A DNA stretch of 32,312 nt from NCBI GenBank assembly GCA_017458145.1, contig JAFTGA010000027.1, positions 1 to 32,312 on the forward strand. Direction: 5' to 3'. Position numbers and translations under genes: made by a program. This DNA comes from Bacteroidales bacterium. Its GTDB lineage: Bacteria; Bacteroidota; Bacteroidia; Bacteroidales; UBA932. Positions 14,148 to 21,589 of the stretch are shown in pieces. Within the stretch, counting starts at the first letter, position 1. Each line of letters starts with the position of its first letter. The notes beneath the pieces were generated by a model. The model was not told the DNA's origin and searched no databases. It saw only the letters and a list, made by a program, of their open reading frames with translations.

Positions 14148-15060
14148 GGCTGCTGAAGCGGATGAAGATTTCCTTGGGGCTGAGCTTGGAAAAGACCGTG
14201 TGCAGGACATTCACGGCCGTCCGGCGCATCAGGAGATGGTGCTCCGTACGGGGCAGGAAGGCATACTTGCACACCCGCAGGGCCTCGAAGCACCCGATGA
14301 AGAGTTTCAGCGGCAGCGGCTCCCCGTAGAAGAGCAGCGAGCCCCGTACCCGTGCCGGCTTGATCGCCGCCTCCATCGCCGATACCGACCCGCCGGCCAG
14401 GTGGGTGATGGAGACATCCGCGTCCGCCCAGACCGACCAGCCACGGCGGTTGAGCAGATCCCCCAGGGCGATGTCCTCCGGGGTGAAGAAGAAACGCTCG
14501 TCGAACCAGCCGGCCTCCCGGAAGACATCGGTCCGGATCAGGAAGCAGGCCCCGTTGAGGGTATAGGTCCGGAACAGCCCCTCCTGCATCGTCCAGCGGG
14601 AGGGCCGGGTCTCGTCGACCCCGTGCAGGTAGTGCAGGGCATAGCGCCAGGCGCTCCAGGGGCCGCGCCCGCAGGTCTGGACGCCGCCGTCCGCGAAGCG
14701 GATGCAGGGGGAGACCGCCGCGGCGTCTTCGGGAAGCCGGGCGAAGTCCTCCGCCAGGCGGTCCACGACGGGCATATCCATCCGGGTGTCATCATTGACA
14801 ATGAAGCAATACCGGCCCCGGACCCGGCGCAGGGCCAGGTTGTTGTTCTCCGAGAAGCCGCGGGTGCCGTCGCTCACGATCCACTGCACCCAGGGGAAGT
14901 CCGCCTGCGCTTTCGCCAGGTTCTCCGGCGAGAAACGGTAGGCTACCACCCAGGTCTCGCAGTCCACGCGCGTCTGGGTCCGGATCCCTTCCAGGCAGGG
15001 ATACAGGTTGTCCGGACGGTTCATACAGACGATGACGATGCTGACCAGAGGCAATTTCAT
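14140..15060 (-). CDS. Family 2 glycosyltransferase
   Basis: A 306-residue GT2 enzyme. Motifs: LVSIVIVCMNRPDNLYPCLEGI (nucleotide-sugar strand), WIVSDGTRGFSENNNLALRRVRGRYCFIVNDDTRM with NDD as the metal-binding DxD equivalent, GACFLIRTDVFREAGWFDERFFFTPEDIALGDLLNRRGW with the catalytic PED, and a basic C-terminal helix region that may lie on the membrane. The usual wording of the acceptor motif resembles rhamnosyl- and related O-antigen transferases, but the sugar is not known. The ATG at 15060 is preferred to a TTG at 15066, because the TTG is part of the -7 box. It is the first gene of a two-gene operon. Confidence 0.9.
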   Translation of the reverse strand: MKLPLVSIVIVCMNRPDNLYPCLEGIRTQTRVDCETWVVAYRFSPENLAKAQADFPWVQWIVSDGTRGFSENNNLALRRVRGRYCFIVNDDTRMDMPVVDRLAEDFARLPEDAAAVSPCIRFADGGVQTCGRGPWSAWRYALHYLHGVDETRPSRWTMQEGLFRTYTLNGACFLIRTDVFREAGWFDERFFFTPEDIALGDLLNRRGWSVWADADVSITHLAGGSVSAMEAAIKPARVRGSLLFYGEPLPLKLFIGCFEALRVCKYAFLPRTEHHLLMRRTAVNVLHTVFSKLSPKEIFIRFSSHG

Positions 15061-15063
15061 ACC

Positions 15064-15071
15064 CAAAGATA
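15064..15071 (-). promoter_or_regulatory. -7 box of the glycosyltransferase operon, nearly leaderless
   Basis: The reverse strand reads TATCTTTG, ending only three bases before the ATG at 15060. With a start site 5-7 bases downstream of the box the mRNA would begin at or just inside the start codon. Confidence 0.55.
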
Positions 15072-15092
15072 CGCAAAGTCCGGGAAAAACCT

Positions 15093-15100
15093 TATCTTTA
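15093..15100 (+). promoter_or_regulatory. -7 box of the small lipoprotein gene
   Basis: TATCTTTA (one mismatch to TAnnTTTG) ends four bases before the GTG start at 15105. It is back to back with the -7 box for the opposite strand in a 44-base intergenic region. Confidence 0.45.
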
Positions 15101-15104
15101 TGCC

Positions 15105-15620
15105 GTGAAACCGTTATTGATCCTGTCCCTGGTTGTACCGTTGCTCTCCTGCTCCCCGTTCGGAGTCAAGGGCTCCGGCCGCAATGACAAGCCGCGGGGC
15201 GCCGTCCGCTCCTATGAGTATCGGCACAGCGGCACGATGAAATACCCGCTCGAGTTTATCTGCGTGGAGCGCAGCGGATCCGGGACGCTACAGCTGCTGT
15301 ATTCCGGCGGCGGGGCGGAGATCACGGTGTACAGCCTGTCCGAAGAAGCGTTGGAGCGCATCGGTGACCTGGCGGCGGAATACAAGCTGCACAAACTCAA
15401 AGAATCCTACCGGCCCCGGATGCAGATCCTGGACGGATATATGTGGCACTGCCATATCCGCTATGAGAAAGGCGGCATCTCTTCCGGCGGCTCCAACGCC
15501 CGGCCGCCCCGGGCCCTGAAGGAAGGAATCGACGCCATCAATGCGTATCTGCGGGAGCAGATCCGGGAGGAGAGTATCATCGGCCACGCCGAGCACGACA
15601 GCCGGAATATGCGTAGATAA
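15105..15620 (+). CDS. Small lipoprotein of unknown function
   Basis: A 171-residue protein beginning with a GTG codon. The first 16 residues form a lipoprotein signal (MKPLLILSLVVPLLSC, lipobox LLSC), so it should be anchored by a lipid at Cys16. The mature part (YEYRHSGTMKYPLEFICVERSGSGTLQLLYSGGGAEITVYSL, then a helix with RIGDLAAEYKLHKLKESY and DGYMWHCHIRYEKGGISSGGSNARPP) looks like a compact alpha/beta domain but I do not recognise a family. The ATG at 15100 reads directly into a stop after two codons, so GTG at 15105 is the only start giving a signal peptide. Divergent from the glycosyltransferase operon. Confidence 0.72.
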   Translation: MKPLLILSLVVPLLSCSPFGVKGSGRNDKPRGAVRSYEYRHSGTMKYPLEFICVERSGSGTLQLLYSGGGAEITVYSLSEEALERIGDLAAEYKLHKLKESYRPRMQILDGYMWHCHIRYEKGGISSGGSNARPPRALKEGIDAINAYLREQIREESIIGHAEHDSRNMRR

Positions 15621-15635
15621 ACGGAATTTTTTTCG

Positions 15636-15643
15636 TATATTCG
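15636..15643 (+). promoter_or_regulatory. Possible -7 box of the multi-HTH gene
   Basis: TATATTCG differs from TAnnTTTG by one base and lies four bases before the GTG at 15648. The surroundings (TTTTTTTCGTATATTCG) resemble the sufB promoter (TTTCGTATATTTG). No -33 element is evident. Confidence 0.4.
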
Positions 15644-15647
15644 CAGA

Positions 15648-16564
15648 GTGAAATTATCTGCCTACAAAGAGAGATCTGAGGAGCGATTGCCGGAGGAGAA
15701 ACTGATCCGGTATGCCGGAGCCCGGTGCGGGCAGGGTGTCACTACCCAGCTCAAATATGGGGAAGCCGTCCGGGCTTGCGAGTCGTTTTTTTCCTGTCCA
15801 TGACGGTCCGGGACGCGGCGGAGCAATGCCACGTCTCCTATCACGGACTGCAGACGTACCTGCTGTACTACCACCGGGAGATGGCGGAAAAGCGGATGGT
15901 GGCCCGGGTGGCCCTGCTGGACCAACCCCGGGTGATCGGGGTCAAGGACGCGCGGAACCAGTTGATCGGGCCGAAGCCCGAAATCGCGGCGCGTTATGCC
16001 CGCGCCGTGGAGATGTACAAACACACGGATCTTTCACTGACGGAGATTGTACGACGCTGCGACGTCGAAGAGCGCGGTTTCCGCTCCTTTGTACGACGCT
16101 GGCACTGCGATGCGATGCAGGAGCGCAAAGACAAGCGCCATGCCGCCCATCTGCAGAAGATCAGCCGCCCCAAAGGTCCGACCAAGGCGGAAAAAGCCGA
16201 AGCGAACTATGTCCCTGCGGTGCCGCTCCTGCTGGCAGGAAAGTCATTCAAGGAAGTATCCCAGATCCTGGGCGTGAGCCCCGAGAACCTTTGCACCTGG
16301 ATCAAGACGCACCGCCCGGATGTGATGGAACAGGCCCGGCTCGGGAGGATCATCACCCCGGAGGGGCTGCGGATTTCCCGCGCCCGCTATTTCCGCTATC
16401 AGCCCGTCGCAGCTTATATGGATATCCATCCGGCGGAGCCCACGGCGGAGGTGGCCAAGCGCTTCGGCGTGCCTGTCTCTTCCCTGTCCAAAGCTGTCAG
16501 CAGGATCTTCCCTGACACCTGGGAATTGCACTTGAAAACACTTGGGGGGGGGTCTGATAAATGA
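15648..16564 (+). pseudogene. Multi-HTH DNA-binding protein, interrupted by a frameshift at a T7 run
   Basis: Two frames together read as one ~305-residue protein. The GTG at 15648 opens VKLSAYKERSEERLPEEKLIRYAG and continues to AVRACESFF, then meets a stop (TGA, 15801). From the T7 run (15786-15792) onward, the next frame continues naturally with LSMTVRDAAEQCHVSYHGL. One extra T, or two fewer, would restore a single frame. The restored protein holds at least four helix-turn-helix-like segments at ~70-residue spacing: AAEQCHVSYHGLQTYL (~57), LTEIVRRCDVEERGFRSFV (~130), FKEVSQILGVSPENLCTWI (~200) and TAEVAKRFGVPVSSLSKAV (~265). It carries no known enzymatic motif. Its stop overlaps the upxY start as ATGA. 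It may be a real frameshift, a slippage-controlled gene or a homopolymer error. I do not recognise a named family. Confidence 0.65.
16544..16552 (+). repeat. G9 homopolymer near the end of the multi-HTH gene
   Basis: Nine consecutive G lie 8 bases before the upxY ATG, inside the last codons of the upstream gene (ACA-CTT-G9-TCT-GAT-AAA-TGA). A change to ten G would end the reading frame just before the upxY start; eight G would carry it past that start to a TAG inside upxY. Tracts of this length are prone to slippage. Confidence 0.75.
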
Positions 16565-17082
16565 ACCGTAGGGAGGAAAATACCGGTGGATTCTGCTGGT
16601 TTGCCGCCCGGACCCATTCCGGCCAGGAGGTCGCCATCCGGGACCGCCTGGAGAAGATGGGTGTGGAGTATTTCATCCCTACGGAGACCCGCAAGAACTA
16701 TCGGGGCAAGACCAAGGAGCACCCGCTGATCCCGGCGCTGATCTTCGTGCACGCCACCAAGCAGCGGGCGTGTGAACTCAAGACGCTGGACCAGCTCCCC
16801 GTCAACTTTCTGTTTGATTACACGGCCCACACGATGCTGACGGTACCGGACAAGCAGATGGAAGATTTCCGCCGCGTGTTGGACGTGTCCATCCGGGAGG
16901 GCGGGCTTGTCGAGATTTCGGTCGCCGCCGGCGACCGGGTTCGGGTGGCGCGGGGACCCCTGCGCGGCGTCGAAGGGCGGGTGATGGACCTGAAAGGCGA
17001 ATACTATGTGGTCGTCTCCCTGCTCGGGTCGGTATTCGCCAAGGCGCAGGTCCCGCGCGCCTGGCTGGAGATGGCGGGCTGA
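16561..17082 (+). CDS. UpxY-family (NusG-like) transcription antiterminator
   Basis: A 173-residue NusG paralogue. The NGN domain (residues ~12-110) shows FCWFAARTHSGQEVAIRDRLEKMGVEYFIPTETR and the HPLIPALIFVHATKQ strand. The KOW domain (~118-165) shows AAGDRVRVARGPLRGVEGRVMDLKGEYYVVVSLLG. In Bacteroides, UpxY proteins bind RNA polymerase early in capsule transcription and let it read through the long operon. Here the gene is not followed by polysaccharide genes: only ~60 bases with a hairpin separate it from convergent fimbrillin genes. Its start overlaps the upstream stop (ATGA), so its synthesis depends on translation of the multi-HTH gene. Target is unknown. Confidence 0.9.
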   Translation: MNRREENTGGFCWFAARTHSGQEVAIRDRLEKMGVEYFIPTETRKNYRGKTKEHPLIPALIFVHATKQRACELKTLDQLPVNFLFDYTAHTMLTVPDKQMEDFRRVLDVSIREGGLVEISVAAGDRVRVARGPLRGVEGRVMDLKGEYYVVVSLLGSVFAKAQVPRAWLEMAG

Positions 17083-17089
17083 AACAAAA

Positions 17090-17115
17090 GCAGGGCGGCC
17101 GACCGGCCGCCCTGC
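17090..17115 (-). terminator. Rho-independent terminator of the fimbrillin operon
   Basis: An 11-bp perfect stem GCAGGGCGGCC / GGCCGCCCTGC with a four-base loop. Read on the reverse strand, the hairpin is followed at once by TTTTGTTT, the expected U-rich tail, so it terminates the fimbrillin transcript. On the plus strand the following sequence is AGGAATTACGGTTTT, a weak tail, so upxY transcripts may be stopped less well. Confidence 0.8.
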
Positions 17116-17144
17116 AGGAATTACGGTTTTCCCGTCAGGTGAGT

Positions 17145-18935
17145 TTAGGATGATTTGTCCAAATGATATACCTGATTGTCCAGGCCGAACCGGGGCATCC
17201 GCAGGATCAGTCCGACCGAGTTGAAATTGCCTCCGCGGGCGCTGGTCACATCCTCCAGGTAGATATTCAGTGCGTGCCCGGGCGCGCCGAAGGAATAGTT
17301 GAACCAATAGCCCCACTCCTCGGATTTATAGTTCCAGAAATAGCGTCCCTGGGCGTCCGGGGACTGGCTGCTGCTCAGATTGGCCGTCCCGGAGGCGGCA
17401 TCCACGCTGAACGTTCCGCTCCCGGTGTCCGGCGAGCTGTCGCTGAACGGTTTCAGCGTCATCGACGTGAAGATCACATCCACCGGATAGAAAGGGAGGG
17501 GATAGTCGTCCCGGAGCGCGAAGCTGAGCTTGTACACGTCGTGCCCGTTGTGCTGTGCGCCGTCCACTTTGGTCAGGGAAGGATCTGTGGCAAAGTGGAA
17601 CTGGTTGATGGTGTAGATCTCCACGAAGCGGGACAGGTCGTGTTTCGTGTCCTGGAGCAGCAGTTTGCCCCTGCGCATCGTGTCGTCGATGGGATTGAGC
17701 GTAAAGAGGACGGCCCCAGTGCCGTCGGCGGGATTGTACGTGAGGATGGGAGGCGTGCCGTCCGTAAGGCCTTCGTTGCTGACCCAGGACACTTTGAAAT
17801 CCGACTCGGTCCTGCCTGCCTCCGCCGCGCCGTTCTCTTCGTAGGAGAACTGGACGGATTTGTTCCGGCCGGTCCGGTACAGGATGTAGGCGCCCTGCGG
17901 ATCATCGATGTTGAGCGTGTAATTGCCTTTCCGGACGGAGGTGTCGTCCGGGGCCAGGGTCACGAACGGGTTGTTGGAAAAACTGCTCCCTTCCAGGGCG
18001 GCATGGAAACTGGTATATCCCAGGCCCTTGGGAAGTTGCGTGATGTCAAGTTGGTAGGTGTGGCTCCGGGTAAAGGTATAGGGGATGTAATGGTCGTCGA
18101 TCAGCAGGATGTTGTGGTAGCGGACCTCGCTATCCGTATAGGTGACTTTGAGGATGATCTTCACCAGGGTGGAGAGGTCGTCCAGGTTGCCGACATCCTC
18201 GAACAGATAGATGGGATTGCTCTCCCAATTTGTCAGATCCCCTTCGGCAGCCGTGTAGGTAGCTGTACCTGATTCTTCATACGGCGTGGCGGCGGAGTTC
18301 CCATAGTAGCTGCCGCCATCTTCCTTGTAGTAGTTCTCAAAGGGATAGGGGGCGACATAGCCCTTGTCCAGACCGTTGGTGGCGACCCATTCGACAGACT
18401 GGATGTTGCTGTCGGAAAGCGCGCCCTTGACCACCTTGGCCCGGTCGCGCAGGAGATAGACCGTGTTGGTGGGAGAGGCGTTCAGCCAGGTCCTGAATTC
18501 ATTCGTATTCGCTCCGCGGTAATAGCCCCAGAAAGCCACGCGGTCCGTCGGCCCGGAGACCAGAATCTGGCGGCAGATGGCCTCTTCCTGCATGCCGAGG
18601 ATGCTTTCCGCGACGGCGCTCAGATCTTTGTTGCCGATAAAGTGGATGGAACGGGTGTCGCGGGGGATGCTCGCCGTGAGGCTGGTGCCGCTGACGCTCC
18701 CCGCCACGCAGCCCACGCAGATGCCCTCCTGGCTGAAGCAGAGGAGCCAGATGGACGTGACGGCGCTCTCGTCCGTCCCCACGACGATGCTGCGCGTGGA
18801 CGGCGTCTCCGAAGTCGCGATGGACAGCCGGACCGGGAGGGCGTCTCCCTCCGGCTCCGGAAGGGCTTCGCGGGTGCAGGCGAAAGCGAGCCACAACGCC
18901 GACAGGACCAGTATAAAATTGACGACAGATTTCAT
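17145..18935 (-). CDS. Fimbrial lipoprotein, last gene of the pilus operon
   Basis: A 596-residue secreted lipoprotein. I use the ATG at 18935 (MKSVVNFILVLSALWLAFACTREA); the lipobox AFAC places the lipidated Cys at residue 20, and the start lies two bases after the preceding stop. The N-terminal domain pattern (SIWLLCFSQEGICVGCVAGSVSG, RSIHFIGNKDLSAVAESILGM, VAFWGYYRG) resembles Mfa2/FimB or DUF4906-type fimbrial accessory proteins ('lwvl.F...G' strand, then 'fiaN' strand). The C-terminal half (FVEIYTINQFHF, RDDYPLPFYPVDVIFTSMTLKPF, WGYWFNYSFGAPGHALNIYLEDV) looks like repeated beta-sandwich domains. It could be the anchor that ties the fibre to the membrane or an accessory tip subunit; the sequence does not decide. 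Followed directly by the operon terminator. Confidence 0.72.
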   Translation of the reverse strand: MKSVVNFILVLSALWLAFACTREALPEPEGDALPVRLSIATSETPSTRSIVVGTDESAVTSIWLLCFSQEGICVGCVAGSVSGTSLTASIPRDTRSIHFIGNKDLSAVAESILGMQEEAICRQILVSGPTDRVAFWGYYRGANTNEFRTWLNASPTNTVYLLRDRAKVVKGALSDSNIQSVEWVATNGLDKGYVAPYPFENYYKEDGGSYYGNSAATPYEESGTATYTAAEGDLTNWESNPIYLFEDVGNLDDLSTLVKIILKVTYTDSEVRYHNILLIDDHYIPYTFTRSHTYQLDITQLPKGLGYTSFHAALEGSSFSNNPFVTLAPDDTSVRKGNYTLNIDDPQGAYILYRTGRNKSVQFSYEENGAAEAGRTESDFKVSWVSNEGLTDGTPPILTYNPADGTGAVLFTLNPIDDTMRRGKLLLQDTKHDLSRFVEIYTINQFHFATDPSLTKVDGAQHNGHDVYKLSFALRDDYPLPFYPVDVIFTSMTLKPFSDSSPDTGSGTFSVDAASGTANLSSSQSPDAQGRYFWNYKSEEWGYWFNYSFGAPGHALNIYLEDVTSARGGNFNSVGLILRMPRFGLDNQVYHLDKSS

Positions 18936-18937
18936 AG

Positions 18938-21589
18938 CTATTTGATGTGGTTCAATTTCGCCACCTCTTCGGGCCGGAGGTCGCGGACACAACGGATATA
19001 CTCATTCTGCTGATCAGGCGAGAAGCTCCCCGCTCTTGTCACGAAGCCTCCGTCCAGCGTGGAGTATTTCTGTCCTGTAAGAATATTATCCTTGATCACC
19101 AGTGCTCCGGCCCGGCTTTGATAGTCTTCGACAAGGGCTATTTCCGCCTGGGTCGGGAGCCGCCAGCCGGCATAGACGATTCCGTCCAGGCCGACCTCGG
19201 CATAGAGGACGCAATGGACGGCCGGCGTTTGTCTTGATTTTTTTTCATCGGTGGCAGGTCCCGTTGTGCCCAGATCGGAAGCCAGCATGAAGGCGGGGGA
19301 CACCGTATTGTCCTGGGATTGGCTGTCCGGGCCCAGAATCGGCCGTCCCAGGGTGTAGGAATTGTTGGCTTCGGACAACTGGATCACATACATACGATTA
19401 TTTGTCCAGCTCTGCTCATCATTTTTCTCAAGGTAATACCTGCTGCTTCTGACATCTTGCCTATAATTATAAATCTTTCCATCCGTTTCATCATAATAAT
19501 AAGGCTCGTAGTATAATTTGTCGGCTAGATTATCGAAGGTCGTTGCTCCGTCATGAAACCATTTTGTTGAAGCGCCTGTATAGCCGGAAAAGTGGTCATA
19601 TCCCCACCGGGCCATCTTATGCCCCGTGGCAATGCTGTAGCGCTTTTTGGCATAGCCGCACTGGTAGGTAATCTTGTAGAAGGATCCTCCGGACTGGTAG
19701 TAATAGCTGTAGGCATAGCTGCCCGAGCAGCCCTGGATGGCATGGTCCGGGCTGTCGGCCGCCGCCCGTTCGTCCGCGGAGAGCAGGGCGGCTTCAAACT
19801 CGTCCTGCGTCACGCCCGTGTCTTCCTTCCAGCTGTAAGTCCCATAAGCCGGCTGGATGCGCCGGTCCTGCGTGACCGTGGGTTCATCATATTTATACTG
19901 GTCATCGGCGCCGACGTAAGTTGCCTGGTCGGGACAGAGGCTGAACATCGCCTCATAACCGTCCGGGTGTTCGCTATCCGTCATACTGAATTCGCGCCGT
20001 GGGGAGGCTCTTCTCTCATTCGCAAACAATTTGTACCCATACCACCCGGGGATGTTCTGGATGTTGTCCGCCGGGAAATGGCGGAGGTAGATGTCCTCGT
20101 GGTGACTGCCGCAGCTCACGCGGAAGCGGATGAATTTGGAGGCGCGGTTGGCCAGCGCCTCGGACGTGACGGTGATGGTCTGCTTGTCGGTATCGACCGT
20201 CAGGCCGGAGATGTCAGAAGCCTTCGGGTCCCCGTTTTTGTCGATATAAAAGGCCTGATAGGTGTAGGAACCGTAGGTTTGTGTATCGGTGAACGCGGGC
20301 TCCGTGGCGTTTGCCGCAGCAAGATCCCCGGACGGAATCCCGCCGATGGAGATGACGGCGCCCGGCGGCGCGTGGTATTGCAGCGTCGCGGTCCTGCTGC
20401 CGTCTCCCCAGAGGGCCTGCTGCGTGGGGCTGATCTGGAAATAGTCGATGGCGTCCTGATTGACGCCCATCGCAGCCTCCGGCGTCCATTCCAGGATTTG
20501 ATAGCTGAGGTTGACGGGGACCGGGGCATCGGCTTCTTTCCAGCTGCCGTTGGAATTGATCGTGGCGTTTACCCGGTACAGGTGGTTGCGCTCCAGGGCG
20601 TGGACGCCGGGCCCGCATACGGGGATCCGGTAATAGTGGAAGGTCGTGACCGGGGGCGCCTGCGATTCATTGACGAACGGGATGCTCACCAACACGCAGG
20701 GTGCATCCAGGGCCGCGTCCGCCTGCTGCCAGGTGCGGGCGTAGGAGTAGGTGGTAATCTGATAGGAATACGTCTTGGAGCCGTGATCCACCGTATTGCC
20801 GTTGGCGTATTTCAATGCTTCGCCCGAGCGGATGTCCGGGCGCACCGCTTCGCCGAAGGAGAAAGCGGCGCTGCTGAACGCAAAGCGCTCGTACTTGAAC
20901 ATCGCATGTCCGGGTTTCTCGTTGGCTGCCAGAAGATTGTCGCGGAAAGTGCCGTCAAAGGAGATGTTGACCTCGATCTTGGCGGCGGCCCGGTTCAGCG
21001 CCGTCGCTCCTCCCATCGAGATGGTCTGCTTGCTCTGCGATGCGACCGGGGACCAGTCCTTGAAAGCGCCGTCCATCATCAGGGACTTGTCCTGGACATA
21101 GAAATCCTTGTCTCCGGCATCCGCCTTCGGGTAATCCTTGGCGGTATCTTCCTTGACCTTATAGATGTCGTCGTCCGTCTTGGTGAGATACAGCAGCGCG
21201 GCATACGAACCCACATGGCGATGGGCCGCGTCCGGGCCGTTCACCAGCACATAGACGTCGTATCGGTCCGTGGGCTTGAACCCGTCATCCATCCAGTTGC
21301 CGCTCAGGAGTTCTCCGTCCTGCGAGGTGAACGTGCAATTGTCCAGGTGGTATTCCCGCCAGAAAGCAGGGTCCGTCACGCCCTTGATGAACACGTCCAG
21401 GCGGCTGCCCAGGTTGTTCTCGTCCCGGTCGGCCTCGGCAAGCGGCGGATCCGCCTTGGTGGCCAGGCCGCTCACCGCCGGACGCAGCCAGAGGCCGGTC
21501 TCCCCGGCCGGGACCTGCTCCTTCACGCAGGCGGCCAGGACTGCCGCGCAGGCAAGGAGAAGCGTTGTCTTATGGAGAAACTTCATCAT
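18938..21589 (-). CDS. Large fimbrillin-like lipoprotein with FISUMP-like C-terminal domain
   Basis: An 883-residue type V pilus-like subunit. Signal and lipobox: MMKFLHKTTLLLACAAVLAAC, Cys21. The fimbrillin-type part follows (DVFIKGVTDPAFWREYHLD, YDVYVLVNGPD, NRAAAKIEVNISFDGTF, HALERNHLYRVNATINSNG), with the usual order of two beta-sandwich domains. The region from ~530 carries many Tyr/Trp/Asp. The C-terminus holds GIVYAGWRLPTQAEIALVEDY (WRLPT near residue 806) and ends NEYIRCVRDLRP, a pattern of Fibrobacter-type FISUMP domains, which often sit at tips of Bacteroidetes surface proteins. The start overlaps the previous stop by four bases (ATGATG/TGA); the first ATG is chosen. Probably a tip or adhesive subunit; ligand unknown. 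Confidence 0.78.
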   Translation of the reverse strand: MMKFLHKTTLLLACAAVLAACVKEQVPAGETGLWLRPAVSGLATKADPPLAEADRDENNLGSRLDVFIKGVTDPAFWREYHLDNCTFTSQDGELLSGNWMDDGFKPTDRYDVYVLVNGPDAAHRHVGSYAALLYLTKTDDDIYKVKEDTAKDYPKADAGDKDFYVQDKSLMMDGAFKDWSPVASQSKQTISMGGATALNRAAAKIEVNISFDGTFRDNLLAANEKPGHAMFKYERFAFSSAAFSFGEAVRPDIRSGEALKYANGNTVDHGSKTYSYQITTYSYARTWQQADAALDAPCVLVSIPFVNESQAPPVTTFHYYRIPVCGPGVHALERNHLYRVNATINSNGSWKEADAPVPVNLSYQILEWTPEAAMGVNQDAIDYFQISPTQQALWGDGSRTATLQYHAPPGAVISIGGIPSGDLAAANATEPAFTDTQTYGSYTYQAFYIDKNGDPKASDISGLTVDTDKQTITVTSEALANRASKFIRFRVSCGSHHEDIYLRHFPADNIQNIPGWYGYKLFANERRASPRREFSMTDSEHPDGYEAMFSLCPDQATYVGADDQYKYDEPTVTQDRRIQPAYGTYSWKEDTGVTQDEFEAALLSADERAAADSPDHAIQGCSGSYAYSYYYQSGGSFYKITYQCGYAKKRYSIATGHKMARWGYDHFSGYTGASTKWFHDGATTFDNLADKLYYEPYYYDETDGKIYNYRQDVRSSRYYLEKNDEQSWTNNRMYVIQLSEANNSYTLGRPILGPDSQSQDNTVSPAFMLASDLGTTGPATDEKKSRQTPAVHCVLYAEVGLDGIVYAGWRLPTQAEIALVEDYQSRAGALVIKDNILTGQKYSTLDGGFVTRAGSFSPDQQNEYIRCVRDLRPEEVAKLNHIK

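Noticed and set aside
15725-15800. Separate start of the multi-HTH gene at an ATG at 15725 or 15800
   Set aside because: The 15725 reading (MRAGCHYPAQIWGS) is unlike the rest of the protein, while the upstream frame from GTG 15648 fits its style and ends exactly at the T7 run. A start at 15800 remains possible but would leave the upstream coding-like frame unexplained.
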